Counted from the stretch's first letter, positions 52,691 to 62,364 are shown. The stretch: DNA of 64,000 nt from Bacteroidales bacterium (GCA_021738625.1 JAIPBS010000011.1:25929-89928), one strand, 5' to 3'. The notes: generated from the sequence alone by a model not told the origin. Numbers and translations: made by a program.

Positions 52691-53734
52691 TTGTCCCGAA
52701 AAAAAGTATTTGCCATACTACAGTATCTGGCCTTTTTGTTACTTGGCTTTTTTCTTTTATGGCTGGTTTTCAGGAAGGTCGATTTGCAGGATGTCCTTTA
52801 CCAGTTCCGGCATGCAAACTACTGGTGGTTATTGCTTTCCTTTTTCTTCGCCATACTGAGCCATCTAGCCCGCGCCATTCGCTGGAATATTCTGATCAAA
52901 TCAATGGGTTATAAAACGAAAACTAGTACGACTTTTTATGCGGTAATGATAGGTTACCTGGCCAATATCGCGGTGCCGAGGCTTGGTGAAATCACCCGTT
53001 GCGGCGTACTCGCAAAAAAAGACAAAATACCCATCAACTCGCTATTTGGTTCAGTTGTGGCCGAGCGGGTTTTCGATATGATCGTGTTGTTGCTGCTGAT
53101 CTTTCTGGTCATCATTTTCCAACTCAACCTGGTGGGGAAATTTGTTGACGAACATATATTTACACCCGTTTACATCCGTTTTCAGGATAATCTTGGACTG
53201 ATCATCCTTGTTTTTGCCATTGTGTTGTTGCTGATCGCTACGGGGATTATAATGTTTCGCTTGTTTTTGCCTCGATTGAAGAGACAACCCTTTTATGAAA
53301 AGCTGCATGCCTTTACCATGGGATTCATAGGCGGATTAAAAACCATTCAAAGGCTGAGGCGCAAAGCCGGGTTTTTCCTCTGGACCATTGTCATCTGGCT
53401 GATGTATGTGTTAATGTCCTATGTGATGTTTTTTGCTTTACAGGGCACGGCTCATTTAACCATAATCGATGCATTAACTGTTATGGCCATTGGTAGTTTG
53501 GGTATGGTAGCACCTGTGCCGGGTGGAATTGGTGCTTATCACTTTTTTGTAACCCTGATACTTTTTGAATTGTATTTGATACCAAAACCCGCTGCCGCTT
53601 CCTGGGCCACATTAATGCATGCTTCACAAGGAATACTGATACTGGCCCTGGGAGCACTTTCATATTTAATGATATTTTTACAAAAAAGAAACCTGAATGA
53701 CAAAACTGGAAATCATAAAATCAAAAATATATAG
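52691..53734 (+). CDS. Lysylphosphatidylglycerol synthase TM-region/UPF0104 family membrane protein
   Basis: 347 residues from the TTG at 52691, two bases after the panD stop, giving LSRKKVFAILQYLAFLLLGF (N-terminal helix after a basic patch). An alternative frame start inside panD is unlikely. Six to eight membrane helices with the family markers RAIRWNILIKSMGY, GEITRCGVLAKKD, ERVFDMIVLLLL and MVAPVPGGIGAYHF. This is the flippase-like part of MprF without the synthase domain. A role in lipid or glycan movement is possible but unproven. The end overlaps rfaE2 by 38 bases. Confidence 0.88.
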   Translation: MSRKKVFAILQYLAFLLLGFFLLWLVFRKVDLQDVLYQFRHANYWWLLLSFFFAILSHLARAIRWNILIKSMGYKTKTSTTFYAVMIGYLANIAVPRLGEITRCGVLAKKDKIPINSLFGSVVAERVFDMIVLLLLIFLVIIFQLNLVGKFVDEHIFTPVYIRFQDNLGLIILVFAIVLLLIATGIIMFRLFLPRLKRQPFYEKLHAFTMGFIGGLKTIQRLRRKAGFFLWTIVIWLMYVLMSYVMFFALQGTAHLTIIDALTVMAIGSLGMVAPVPGGIGAYHFFVTLILFELYLIPKPAAASWATLMHASQGILILALGALSYLMIFLQKRNLNDKTGNHKIKNI

Positions 53735-54191
53735 CTGGAAAGAAATACAGGGCCGCGTGGCCATTTGGCGGTTTAAAAATAAAAAAGTTGTTTTTACCAA
53801 TGGTTGTTTCGACATCGTTCACCTGGGACATATCGATTATCTTTCCAGGGCCGCTGATGAAGGAGATGCTCTGGTCGTTGGCCTGAATACCGATGATTCC
53901 GTGAGGCGGCTCAAAGGCGATCACCGACCGCTGAATGATCAGAATGCCAGATCGCTTGTGCTGGCCTCCCTGCATTTTATTGATGCAGTGGTGTTGTTTG
54001 ATCAGGATACACCTTATGAACTGATCAGGCTGATACAACCCGATGTGCTCGTAAAAGGAAGCGATTATAAGGAAGATGAGATCGTGGGGGCAGATATCGT
54101 AAAACAGAAACAAGGCAAGGTGGTTCGGATCGATTTGGTGCCCGGATATTCTACTTCAGGACTGGAAAAAAAGATCAGGGAACAAAGCTGA
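53697..54191 (+). CDS. rfaE2: D-glycero-beta-D-manno-heptose 1-phosphate adenylyltransferase (RfaE2 domain)
   Basis: 164 residues: cytidylyltransferase-like fold with TNGCFDIVHLGHIDYL, where HLGH is the HxGH nucleotide motif, plus GLNTDDSVRRLKGDHRPLN and VKGSDYKEDEI. It is a stand-alone version of the C-terminal half of HldE, acting in ADP-heptose synthesis for the lipopolysaccharide core. The kinase half is not in the window. Start ATG 53697 lies inside the preceding gene. Confidence 0.95.
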   Translation: MTKLEIIKSKIYSWKEIQGRVAIWRFKNKKVVFTNGCFDIVHLGHIDYLSRAADEGDALVVGLNTDDSVRRLKGDHRPLNDQNARSLVLASLHFIDAVVLFDQDTPYELIRLIQPDVLVKGSDYKEDEIVGADIVKQKQGKVVRIDLVPGYSTSGLEKKIREQS

Positions 54192-54224
54192 TGCAATCCG
54201 GCACATATTTCTTAAATTTACATC

Positions 54225-55595
54225 ATGGCCAAAACCAAAAGTATTTTTTTCTGCCAGAACTGTGGCAACGAGTCCACCAAATGGGTTGGAAAATGCCCTG
54301 CCTGCGGTGAATGGAACACCTATGTGGAAGAGGTGGTGAGCAAAACCCAAAGCAGGGATAAGTCCATACCTTCTGTGTCGACCCGCAAAGACAACAAACC
54401 TCAGCGTATCCAGGATATCCAAAAAGGAAGTGAAAGCCGGGTAAATACCCGCAACAACGAGCTGAACCGTGTGCTGGGCGGCGGGCTGGTTCCGGGTTCC
54501 ATTATCCTGATCGGCGGAGAACCGGGCATCGGTAAATCCACGCTTTTGCTGCAGGTGGCCCTGAATATGAAGGATGCAAAAATCCTTTATGTTACCGGTG
54601 AAGAAAGCGATCAGCAGATCAAGATGCGGGCCGAGCGGATAGGTATTCATAACGACAGCTGCTTTCTCCTCACCGAAACTTCCACCCAGCAAGTATTCAG
54701 GCATATCGAAACTGTGCAGCCCGATGTGCTGGTGATCGATTCCATACAAACCCTGCACACCGACTCCATTGAATCTTCAGCCGGCAGCCTGTCACAGATA
54801 CGTGAATGTGCGGCCGAACTGCAACGCTTTTCCAAGGTGAGCGGTGTGCCGGTATTCCTGATCGGACATATCACCAAGGAGGGAAGCCTGGCAGGGCCGA
54901 AAATCCTGGAGCACATGGTTGACACGGTTCTGCAGTTTGAAGGCGACCGCAACCATGAATATCGTATCCTCAGGTCGATGAAGAATCGCTTTGGCTCAAC
55001 CTCTGAACTCGGTATTTATGAAATGCGTGGGAGCGGCCTGCGTGAAGTCGATAATCCTTCGGAGGTTTTGTTATCCAAGCGGGAAGAAAACGTCAGCGGT
55101 GTGGCCGTTGCGGCCACCATCGAAGGAATGCGCCCTATGCTGATCGAGGTGCAGGCCCTGGTCAGCTCGGCGGCATACGGAACACCTCAACGCTCAACCA
55201 CCGGATTTGATCTTAGAAGGATGAACATGCTGCTGGCCGTGCTCGAAAAACGCAGCGGATTCCGGCTGGCAGTGAAAGACGTTTTCCTGAATATCACCGG
55301 GGGATTGAAAGTGGACGATCCGGCGGTGGACCTGGCTGTGGTAGCAGCAGTGTTGTCTTCCAGCGAAGATATATCCGTTGACCAGAAAATCTGCCTTGCG
55401 GCTGAAGTCGGACTGTCGGGAGAGATAAGGCCCGTAAACAGGATTGATCAGCGCATCAGCGAAGCGCAAAAACTGGGTTTCCAGGAAATATTTATATCCA
55501 AATTTAACCAAAAAGGCTTGGACAGCTCAAAATTACAGATTAATATTGTTCCGGTTAGCAAGATCAGTGAGCTTTACGGAATATTATTCAAATAA
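54225..55595 (+). CDS. radA: DNA repair protein RadA
   Basis: 456 residues, usual length. An N-terminal zinc finger with two Cys pairs (FFCQNCGNE and GKCPACGEW), a RecA-like ATPase core with Walker A GGEPGIGKSTLLLQ and Walker B VLVIDSIQTLH, the RadA-specific KNRFGST, and a Lon-like C-terminal domain (VFLNITGGLKVDDPAVDL). Branch-migration factor in recombination. Confidence 0.98.
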   Translation: MAKTKSIFFCQNCGNESTKWVGKCPACGEWNTYVEEVVSKTQSRDKSIPSVSTRKDNKPQRIQDIQKGSESRVNTRNNELNRVLGGGLVPGSIILIGGEPGIGKSTLLLQVALNMKDAKILYVTGEESDQQIKMRAERIGIHNDSCFLLTETSTQQVFRHIETVQPDVLVIDSIQTLHTDSIESSAGSLSQIRECAAELQRFSKVSGVPVFLIGHITKEGSLAGPKILEHMVDTVLQFEGDRNHEYRILRSMKNRFGSTSELGIYEMRGSGLREVDNPSEVLLSKREENVSGVAVAATIEGMRPMLIEVQALVSSAAYGTPQRSTTGFDLRRMNMLLAVLEKRSGFRLAVKDVFLNITGGLKVDDPAVDLAVVAAVLSSSEDISVDQKICLAAEVGLSGEIRPVNRIDQRISEAQKLGFQEIFISKFNQKGLDSSKLQINIVPVSKISELYGILFK

Positions 55596-55607
55596 ATAAT
55601 AGAAAAA

Positions 55608-56039
55608 ATGAAACTGCTGAAAAGAATCTCTTTTGCACTTGTTATTGCATCAATGTTGTTCATGGCATGCAATAAAGATGACGATGAAAACAACGAACCC
55701 GAAAATGTCAAATCATACACCGGCATCACCGATCAGGATTATGTGGTGCAATTTCAAACCGGTGAGATCAACAGCACCCTCTACCTGCTGAAATACGATC
55801 TCACTGTGCTTTATTCCAGTCAGCAAGGTGCCAACACACAAGAGCTTGAACTATACAAGTCGGAGGGCATCACCAAAATAGAGAACAACCAATTTGAAGT
55901 AAATCTGTCTGTCGAATCCAGCTTTCTTAAAGGAAATTTCAGCCAGCAAATGGATTCCCTGACCGGGCAATACAGCTATAAATTCAGCCAGGCCGATACG
56001 GTGATCAGCGGACAGTTTTGGACATTGAAGACACCATGA
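55608..56039 (+). CDS. Small lipoprotein of unknown function
   Basis: 143 residues: KLLKRISFALVIASMLFMAC is a lipoprotein signal with Cys at about residue 21, followed by an acidic linker (NKDDDENNEPE). The remaining domain has alternating strands (DQDYVVQFQTGEINSTLYLL ...). Not recognised. It starts 12 nt after radA and may be transcribed with it. Confidence 0.8.
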   Translation: MKLLKRISFALVIASMLFMACNKDDDENNEPENVKSYTGITDQDYVVQFQTGEINSTLYLLKYDLTVLYSSQQGANTQELELYKSEGITKIENNQFEVNLSVESSFLKGNFSQQMDSLTGQYSYKFSQADTVISGQFWTLKTP

Positions 56040-56260
56040 GGTGAATAAACTTTTATTTTGAGTTCTTAAAATTCCGGCTAACCGGATAGAATAACTTTCC
56101 ATTTGCAATTAACAAAAGCGGACAGTTCGTGTAACAATTCCGAACATTGTTCGTCCTATGATTAAAGTCGGATTGTTGTGTCAGAAGCTGTAAATCAACT
56201 CAATATACAATCTGGCACAATAGCTGATTTTTTTAAGATATAACCAAAAAACGATCAGAC

Positions 56261-56575
56261 ATGAAAGTGGATTTTAAAGCAAATGAAACAGTTACCAAAG
56301 CCGGCGATGCCGAACATTTTATAAATGGAAATGATGAACGCGTAAAAGGAAAACTGATCCTGACCAACCAGCGTTTATACTTTGTTTGTAAAGAAGAAGC
56401 AACCAAAGAGTTCAACAAGGAGATAACCCCCGATTGCATCAGCGAACTGATGTATTTTAAAACCAAAATAATCTTAGCCAACGGACTGACCATCATCACC
56501 AAGGATGGCGAACAACTCAGGTTCACTGTTAAGAAAAGGAACAGCTGGACTGAGCTGATCAACAAGATTTATTGA
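56261..56575 (+). CDS. GRAM/PH-like domain protein
   Basis: 104 residues of one PH/GRAM-like domain: GKLILTNQRLYFVCKEEA, a loop, IILANGLTIITKDGEQLRF and a final helix WTELINKIY. No signal peptide or membrane helix. Bacterial members are of unknown function. It stands alone between two AT-rich gaps; the 221-bp gap upstream (56040-56260) holds small inverted repeats (for example CCGGCTAACCGG) but no gene. Confidence 0.8.
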   Translation: MKVDFKANETVTKAGDAEHFINGNDERVKGKLILTNQRLYFVCKEEATKEFNKEITPDCISELMYFKTKIILANGLTIITKDGEQLRFTVKKRNSWTELINKIY

Positions 56576-56603
56576 TTTTAGAAGGCCGGTCCTGCACGAA
56601 AAA

Positions 56604-57770
56604 CTATTTCAACGGAACTGTGAATGTGATCACCGTTCCTTCGCCGGGCTTGCTTTCCACTTTGATCCTGCCGCCGTTTTTTTCAACAAACTCCTTGCAG
56701 AGGTTCAGGCCCAGGCCCGTTCCTTTTTCGTCCTCGGTGCCGGGAGTACTGTGCTTCAGGTCGATCCTGAATAGTTTTTTCAGGTTTTCTTTTGAAATAC
56801 CAATACCGGTATCATGCACCGAAACAGCGATCTTTCCGTTGGTCCTTTTGCTGCTCACCCATACCGAACCTTGTTGACCGGTAAATTTTATACCATTGCT
56901 GATCAGGTTTCGCAACACGGCATTGGTCATGTTGACATCGGCATTGACCATGGTTTTGCTATCAATTTCCGAATAAAGGTTGATGCCTTTCTTTTCGGCA
57001 TTCATTTTCAAAAGATCGATATTGCTCAACACCACGCTTCTGATGTCGAAGTTTTCGGGCTTGCATTGGAGTTCGCCCGTTTGTATGCGCGACCACTGCA
57101 ACAGGTTGTCGAGCAGTTTAAGAAGTCGGTCGGTTGAAGTGTAAATGCTTTTCACCAGGTCCACGATCTCCATCTTATCCAGTTCCTCCACATTGCTGTT
57201 CAGGAATTCAAAAAAACTGATGATGGTTCCCAGCGGGCTTCTGACGTCATGCGCGATGATGGAAAAGAACTTATCCTTGGTGGCGTTCAGGTCGAGCAGC
57301 TCTTTTTTCCGGTTTTCGATCTCGATGTTTTTGCGGGCCAGTTCTTCTTCAACTTCGTTCATCCGGCGCAGCCTTCCAACAGAAGATTTCAAAATCCCTC
57401 TGGTGATGTTGATATCGCGGGCCATGAGCCTGTAAAAGGTTTCCTGATTGATGCGCAGCAACTCGGTTTTCTCGAGGGTGGTCACCGAGGCCGATCGCTC
57501 TTCCGAATCGATCAGGTAATACTCCCCGAACACATCGTCTTCCTTTAAAACCGAAAAAATATAATCCGCATCATGCACCTTTACCGTCCCTGATTCGATG
57601 ATGAACATGGCGTTGCCTATCTCCCCTTTATGCACAATGGTTTTGTCCTTTTCAAGAAATTCATAGTCGAGGGCTTCGGCAATGATTTTCAGGGTTTCTC
57701 CGCGGGTTTCTTCAAAAATGCTTACCTGCTTAAGCACCTTGATCCGTCTTGATAATTTATCGGTGGGCAT
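56604..57770 (-). CDS. Histidine kinase with N-terminal cyclic-nucleotide-binding domain
   Basis: 388 residues. A cNMP-binding domain (about 10-130) has GEIGNAMFIIESGTVKV and the phosphate cassette FGEYYLIDSEERSASV. A coiled linker leads to HisKA with KFFSIIAHDVRSPLGTIISF and an ATPase with NLISNGIKFT, VHDTGIGI and GTGLGLNLCKEF. No membrane segment and no receiver. The Arg that grips the cyclic-nucleotide phosphate is present in the cassette. Which nucleotide it senses, and its partner regulator, are not evident. It ends an operon behind xthA (12-nt gap). Confidence 0.92.
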   Translation of the reverse strand: MPTDKLSRRIKVLKQVSIFEETRGETLKIIAEALDYEFLEKDKTIVHKGEIGNAMFIIESGTVKVHDADYIFSVLKEDDVFGEYYLIDSEERSASVTTLEKTELLRINQETFYRLMARDINITRGILKSSVGRLRRMNEVEEELARKNIEIENRKKELLDLNATKDKFFSIIAHDVRSPLGTIISFFEFLNSNVEELDKMEIVDLVKSIYTSTDRLLKLLDNLLQWSRIQTGELQCKPENFDIRSVVLSNIDLLKMNAEKKGINLYSEIDSKTMVNADVNMTNAVLRNLISNGIKFTGQQGSVWVSSKRTNGKIAVSVHDTGIGISKENLKKLFRIDLKHSTPGTEDEKGTGLGLNLCKEFVEKNGGRIKVESKPGEGTVITFTVPLK

Positions 57771-57782
57771 GGTTTTTTGTTT

Positions 57783-58547
57783 TTAGAAATCAATATCAAG
57801 AACAACCGGGCAGTGGTCCGAATGCATGGCTTCGGGCAAAATCCTTGCGCTGTTCATTTTGTTTTCGAGCGGATTGGATACCATGTTATAGTCGATGCGC
57901 CAGCCTTTGTTGTTGGCCCGGGCATTGGCCCTGTAGCTCCACCAGCTGTATTGATGCGGTTCTTCGTTGAAATACCTGAAACTGTCGATAAATCCGCTGT
58001 CGAGAAAACCAGACATCCACTCCCTTTCTTCCGGGAGAAAACCCGAGCTGGTTGCATTTCTGATGGGATCATGAATATCGATCGGTTTGTGACAGATGTT
58101 GTAGTCGCCCGAAATGATCAGCTTTGGCCGTTCTTTTTTCAATTCGTTGATGTATTTTTGAAAATCCTCCAGCCATTTCATTTTGAAGGCCTGCCGGATG
58201 TCGCCGCTGGAACCGGAGGGGTGATAGACCGAGATCACACTTACATCGCCGTAGTCGGCCCGCATCAGGCGGCCTTCCACATCATAGACGTCTATATTCA
58301 TTCCGCTGACCACCTTGTCGGGTTCGGTTTTTGTGAGGATGGCCACACCGCTATATCCTCTTTTCTTTGCGGAAAACCAATTGCTGATATAGCCCATTTC
58401 TTCCAGATCGAACAGCGGGATCTGTTCCGGCTGCGCCTTGGTTTCCTGCAAACAAATGATGTCTGCATTGCTTGCCCTGATCCACTCAACCAACCCTTTC
58501 TTGATCGCCGCCCGGATGCCGTTCACGTTATAGGATACGATCTTCAT
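57783..58547 (-). CDS. xthA: Exodeoxyribonuclease III
   Basis: 254 residues with the AP-endonuclease signature: SYNVNGIRAAIKKGL, CLQETKAQPEQ (catalytic Glu), ISGDYNICHKPIDIHDP (Asp/Asn) and the closing MHSDHCPVVLDI (Asp/His). Acts in base-excision repair. The histidine kinase gene follows in the same direction after 12 nt. Confidence 0.97.
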   Translation of the reverse strand: MKIVSYNVNGIRAAIKKGLVEWIRASNADIICLQETKAQPEQIPLFDLEEMGYISNWFSAKKRGYSGVAILTKTEPDKVVSGMNIDVYDVEGRLMRADYGDVSVISVYHPSGSSGDIRQAFKMKWLEDFQKYINELKKERPKLIISGDYNICHKPIDIHDPIRNATSSGFLPEEREWMSGFLDSGFIDSFRYFNEEPHQYSWWSYRANARANNKGWRIDYNMVSNPLENKMNSARILPEAMHSDHCPVVLDIDF

Positions 58548-58660
58548 CTTGAAATCATTAAATTTGAATCATTATAATTTGGCTAAAATACTAAAGATTA
58601 TCGGGTTGTTTGGACGGTACAACCCAAATTTACTATAATTTCGCAGCGGATTGGCTGAAA

Positions 58661-60439
58661 ATGAAAAAAAGGAACTCTCTGCTAAAACGGTTTTTGATCT
58701 GGAGGATACGCCACGTTAGCGACCGGAACTTCATTATGTTTCTGAGCGCCGTGATCGGGATCCTGGGCGGACTGAGTGCTGTGATCATCAAAAACTCTGT
58801 TTACCTGATCCAGGAGCTGCTCACCAGCGGATTTGCCAAAAACTATGAGAACTACCTGTATTTCGCTTATCCTGCCATCGGTATTCTGATCGCGGTGATC
58901 TATATCCGGTTCATTCTAAGGCAACATGTGGGGCATGGCATTCCCAGTGTGTTGTTTGCCATATCCAAAACCAACGGCATCATCAAAAGGCACAACATCT
59001 TCTCTTCCATCATTACTTCGACATTTACGGTGGGTTTTGGTGGTTCGGTGGGACTGGAGGGCCCGACCGTTGCCACCGGCGCGGCCATAGGCTCCAACCT
59101 GGGCCGATTGCTGCACCTGAATTACAGGCAAATTACGCTGCTGCTTGGACTGGCCTGTGCAGCGGCTATGGCGGCTATTTTCAAATCGCCCATCGCAGCC
59201 GTGGTGTTTGCCATCGAGGTGATCATGATCGACCTGACCGCCGCTTCCATTGTTCCCCTGCTGATCGCTTCGGTAACGGCGGTGCTGACCTCCTATTTTT
59301 TCCTGGGGCAGGCGGTGTTGTATCCTTTCGAGATCAAACAGGATTTTGTGATCGGGGATTTTCATTTTTATGCCTTGTTGGGCATCTTCACAGGTTTGAT
59401 ATCGGTTTACTTTACCAGGATGTATATGTTTATCGAGGTGAATTTTTTCAGGATCAAAAAATGGTATGTGAAATGGGTCCTGGGCGGACTGATCCTCGGC
59501 GTTTTAATTTTCCTTTTTCCGGCACTCTACGGCGAAGGGTACGAAGCCATCAACACGGCGCTGAACGGAGATATTAGCCCACTGTATAACAACAGCATAT
59601 TCTATGGTTTCAGGGATAACATCTGGGTTATTTTCCTTTTATTCATCCTGGTCATTTTCTTCAAGGCCATTGCCACCACGGTGACCTTTGCGGCCGGTGG
59701 GGTAGGAGGTATTTTTGCCCCCACCTTGTTTTCAGGGGTTTTTGCCGGATTGTTTTTTGCCATGGTGTTCAATCACTTCAACCTGGGTGAACTTTCCGTC
59801 AATAATTTCGCCATGGTCGGCATGGGCGGGATGATCGCCGGTGTGCTGCACGCCCCGCTCACCGCCATATTCCTGATCGCGGAGATCACCAGCGGTTATG
59901 GGCTGTTTGTCCCCCTGATGATCGCGGCAACCCTTTCCTATGCCACCACGCGCCTGTTTACACCCAATTCGGTTTATACCCACCAGCTGGCCAAAAGGGG
60001 CGAGCTAATCACCCATCACAAAGACAAAGCCATCCTTTCGCGTATGCGGGTGGATAAGCTGATCGAAAAGAATTTTGCCACCGTACATCCCAACGCCAAA
60101 CTGCGTGACCTGGTGAAAGTGATCTCCGAGTCGAACCGGAATATTTTCCCGGTGGTGGACGAAAAACAAATCTTCAGGGGCATCATCCGCCTCGACGACA
60201 TCCGCAACATCATGTTCAAACCCGAACTATACGACAAAACCAGCGTCAGGCAGCTGATGATCATGCCGGAGACCCTAATCGATCCCAACGACAGCATGGA
60301 GCAGGTGGCTAAAAAATTCCAGTCCTCCGGCAAGTTCAACCTGGCCGTGGTGAAAGACGGCAAGTACCTGGGTTTCCTCTCAAGGGCGAAAGTGTTCTCG
60401 CGCTACCGGCATATGCTGAAGCAGATATCGGAGGATTGA
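58661..60439 (+). CDS. ClC-family chloride channel/transporter with CBS domains
   Basis: 592 residues from ATG 58661; the frame upstream lies within the promoter region. Ten to twelve helices with the ClC ion-path motifs: GHGIPSVLFAI, GGSVGLEGPTVATGAAIG (the gating Glu is kept) and GGVGGIFAPTLFSG. The C-terminal 130 residues hold two CBS domains (RGIIRLDDIRNIMFK and LGFLSRAKVF), which commonly bind adenosine nucleotides. Chloride transport is likely; whether channel or H+ exchange cannot be told. Confidence 0.93.
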   Translation: MKKRNSLLKRFLIWRIRHVSDRNFIMFLSAVIGILGGLSAVIIKNSVYLIQELLTSGFAKNYENYLYFAYPAIGILIAVIYIRFILRQHVGHGIPSVLFAISKTNGIIKRHNIFSSIITSTFTVGFGGSVGLEGPTVATGAAIGSNLGRLLHLNYRQITLLLGLACAAAMAAIFKSPIAAVVFAIEVIMIDLTAASIVPLLIASVTAVLTSYFFLGQAVLYPFEIKQDFVIGDFHFYALLGIFTGLISVYFTRMYMFIEVNFFRIKKWYVKWVLGGLILGVLIFLFPALYGEGYEAINTALNGDISPLYNNSIFYGFRDNIWVIFLLFILVIFFKAIATTVTFAAGGVGGIFAPTLFSGVFAGLFFAMVFNHFNLGELSVNNFAMVGMGGMIAGVLHAPLTAIFLIAEITSGYGLFVPLMIAATLSYATTRLFTPNSVYTHQLAKRGELITHHKDKAILSRMRVDKLIEKNFATVHPNAKLRDLVKVISESNRNIFPVVDEKQIFRGIIRLDDIRNIMFKPELYDKTSVRQLMIMPETLIDPNDSMEQVAKKFQSSGKFNLAVVKDGKYLGFLSRAKVFSRYRHMLKQISED

Positions 60440-60814
60440 GGGCAAGAGTTCAATGTTCAATGTTCCAGGTTGCAAGTTACAGATTTCAAGTTACAGGCAT
60501 TGACAGTTACATGAAATGCAAAAAGTGATCCGATTACTCAGAGCCTGCAGATTCATTGAAATACCGTCCTTTGCAAGTAATCGGATCACTAAACCTGGAG
60601 GTCAATAGTATCTGGTTCAAAGTTTTTAGTTCGGTTAAGTTTCGTTGGTTATAAAATTGATTTGGAATTTTTGTAAGTTATGGTTGAAACCTGGATCGGA
60701 TGTCTAATTGAAACCGAAGAAGAAAAGTTGTACGGATATAAACCAATTAAGGAATGATTATCGGACAAAATGTCCGTATATAAACAAGTTGGCAACAATT
60801 TTAAAACAATCAGC
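60440..60814. other. Intergenic region with repeats, no gene
   Basis: 375 bp. It holds short 'CAAGTTACAG' repeats (about 60470-60500), the perfect inverted repeat at 60524-60590, a palindrome CGGACA-AAA-TGTCCG (60762-60776) that could be an operator for the next gene, and only a 25-codon frame at 60680-60757 that I do not call. Confidence 0.6.
60524..60590. repeat. Perfect 15-bp inverted repeat with 37-nt loop
   Basis: AGTGATCCGATTACT (60524-60538) and AGTAATCGGATCACT (60576-60590) are exactly complementary. There is no U-run, so it is not an ordinary terminator. It could be a small non-autonomous element. Confidence 0.75.
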
Positions 60815-61435
60815 ATGAAGAGAAATATTTTGGTTTTTTTATCTCTACTTTGCTTTCATTTCCTAAGTGCTCAGACCAACAAGCTGCGAATTGAACTTAA
60901 ACCATCTGTTTCAATGAGTTTATATTCATCAAAATCATTGGATTCTTATCCTTCACGAACAACCGAATACTCTCCAACATTTATTGGATCATTCACAATA
61001 AACTATTTAAAACGTTTAAAAAACCAAGACTATATAAAACTTGGTATTGGTATATTTTCGACTGGCCACAAAGCTATATATTCAGAAAATCCCCCAATCC
61101 ATTTTTCAAAGCGTACCGATATTTTGAAAGCACATTACGTACAAGTTCCCATCGAGTATGTAATAGCTTTTGGAAAGTTTGAAATGGATTTGGGTGTTTC
61201 GGGAAATGTTTTATTATCTGAAAAGCGAATAGTAGGTACAGGAGATAATGAGAAATATTTATACGATATTCCTTTTGATGGATTAGCTTTTGGAGCTGGT
61301 GCTGGGTTAGACTATACTTTTAACATATCTAATCAATTAGGCTTGATATTGGGATTTTTCTCACATTATCTTTTAACAGAGAACCAGATGAATTACGGTG
61401 TTAATATAGGAATTGAATATAAGCATAAAAAATAA
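60815..61435 (+). CDS. Outer-membrane beta-barrel protein
   Basis: 206 residues from ATG 60815 (an ATG at 60770 would spoil the signal peptide). Signal KRNILVFLSLLCFHFLSAQ, then strands typical of an eight-stranded barrel: TNKLRIELKPSVSMSLYSS, TFIGSFTINYLKRLK, YVQVPIEYVIAFGKFEMDLG, and a final YGVNIGIEYKHKK. The 5' flank is AT-rich with a palindrome. The role is unknown. Confidence 0.8.
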   Translation: MKRNILVFLSLLCFHFLSAQTNKLRIELKPSVSMSLYSSKSLDSYPSRTTEYSPTFIGSFTINYLKRLKNQDYIKLGIGIFSTGHKAIYSENPPIHFSKRTDILKAHYVQVPIEYVIAFGKFEMDLGVSGNVLLSEKRIVGTGDNEKYLYDIPFDGLAFGAGAGLDYTFNISNQLGLILGFFSHYLLTENQMNYGVNIGIEYKHKK

Positions 61436-61572
61436 CTTTTACCAATAACAAAGCATCTGGTCTGTTTGCAAAACAAAGGTCTTGATTATTCAATTCAATT
61501 TTGTTACTTCCTTTGTTTTCTTAAAACATTTTTTAGTATTATTGTTGCTGAATATCAACCAAGACCCAAGTC

Positions 61573-62364
61573 ATGCAACATTTTTATTCATTGCTGGAGA
61601 GTGTGATGATCCTGGTGGTTTTGATCGGCACAACTTTCTGGCTGAAAAAAAGAGGGGTGGTCAATGAAAACCTGAAAGGGGTTTTTTCAAAGATGACCAC
61701 CGATTATGCCCTGCCCGCTTTAATATTTGCCAACCTGTCTACGCGCGAGCTGGAACTGAACCAACTGTTGCCGGTCGTCTTGATGCTTGGGTCCATCCTG
61801 ATCACCATGGTTTTTGCTTACATCGGCGGAAAAATTTTAAAACTGAGCACCGATCGTTTGGGGGTGTTTATCATTCTGGCCGGCTTCGGCAGTTCATCTT
61901 CCCTGGGTTATCCTTTGGTGAAGCAGGTTTTCCCAAACTCCTGCGATGCCCTGGCCGACGCCATGCTGATCGGAGAGTTGGGGGCCTGTCTTCCGTTTTT
62001 TATCATTGGTGTGGCCGTGCTGATCTATTTCGGGAAGATGAATGAGGGCCGCCCCGGCCTGGGCGCCACGCTGCTTCCCTTTCTACGTTCGCCCATCTTT
62101 ATCTCTATGGTGCTCGGCCTGATTGCTTCGATGGTTGGCCTACCCCGAAACTATGTCGTGGTGGATTTCGTGCTGAAAGTGTTTAACCTGATCGGCGCCT
62201 CCCTTATGGTTTTTGTGGCCATTTCAATCGGACTGATGTTGAAACCAGTGAGTTTCCGCAGCATATGTGGCAGTGTTTACACTACCGCTGATGTTTTTGT
62301 TGAATGTTTATTAAAGATGGCAGGAGATTGGTTCATCCCGTTTAATCGCACCGCCACCCACTAA
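61573..62364 (+). CDS. AEC-family transporter, truncated at the C-terminus
   Basis: 263 residues. The first about 230 residues are a good auxin-efflux-carrier-type transporter: ENLKGVFSKMTTDYALPALI, LSLGYPLVKQVFP-type helix break and LMVFVAISIGLMLKPVSF. Full-length members are about 300-320 residues with ten helices; after KPVSFRS the sequence turns into an unrelated, non-membrane tail (TTADVFVECLLKMAGDWF). The last helices are missing, so the gene is probably broken near 62250 by an insertion or rearrangement. It may be non-functional. Confidence 0.75.
   Translation: MQHFYSLLESVMILVVLIGTTFWLKKRGVVNENLKGVFSKMTTDYALPALIFANLSTRELELNQLLPVVLMLGSILITMVFAYIGGKILKLSTDRLGVFIILAGFGSSSSLGYPLVKQVFPNSCDALADAMLIGELGACLPFFIIGVAVLIYFGKMNEGRPGLGATLLPFLRSPIFISMVLGLIASMVGLPRNYVVVDFVLKVFNLIGASLMVFVAISIGLMLKPVSFRSICGSVYTTADVFVECLLKMAGDWFIPFNRTATH

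Noticed and set aside
57777..58577. 266-codon plus-strand frame over xthA
   Set aside because: Antisense shadow of xthA, whose catalytic motifs are complete on the minus strand.
60680..60757. 25-codon frame in the intergenic gap
   Set aside because: Too short, no ribosome site and no recognisable motif; it could be a remnant but cannot be supported.
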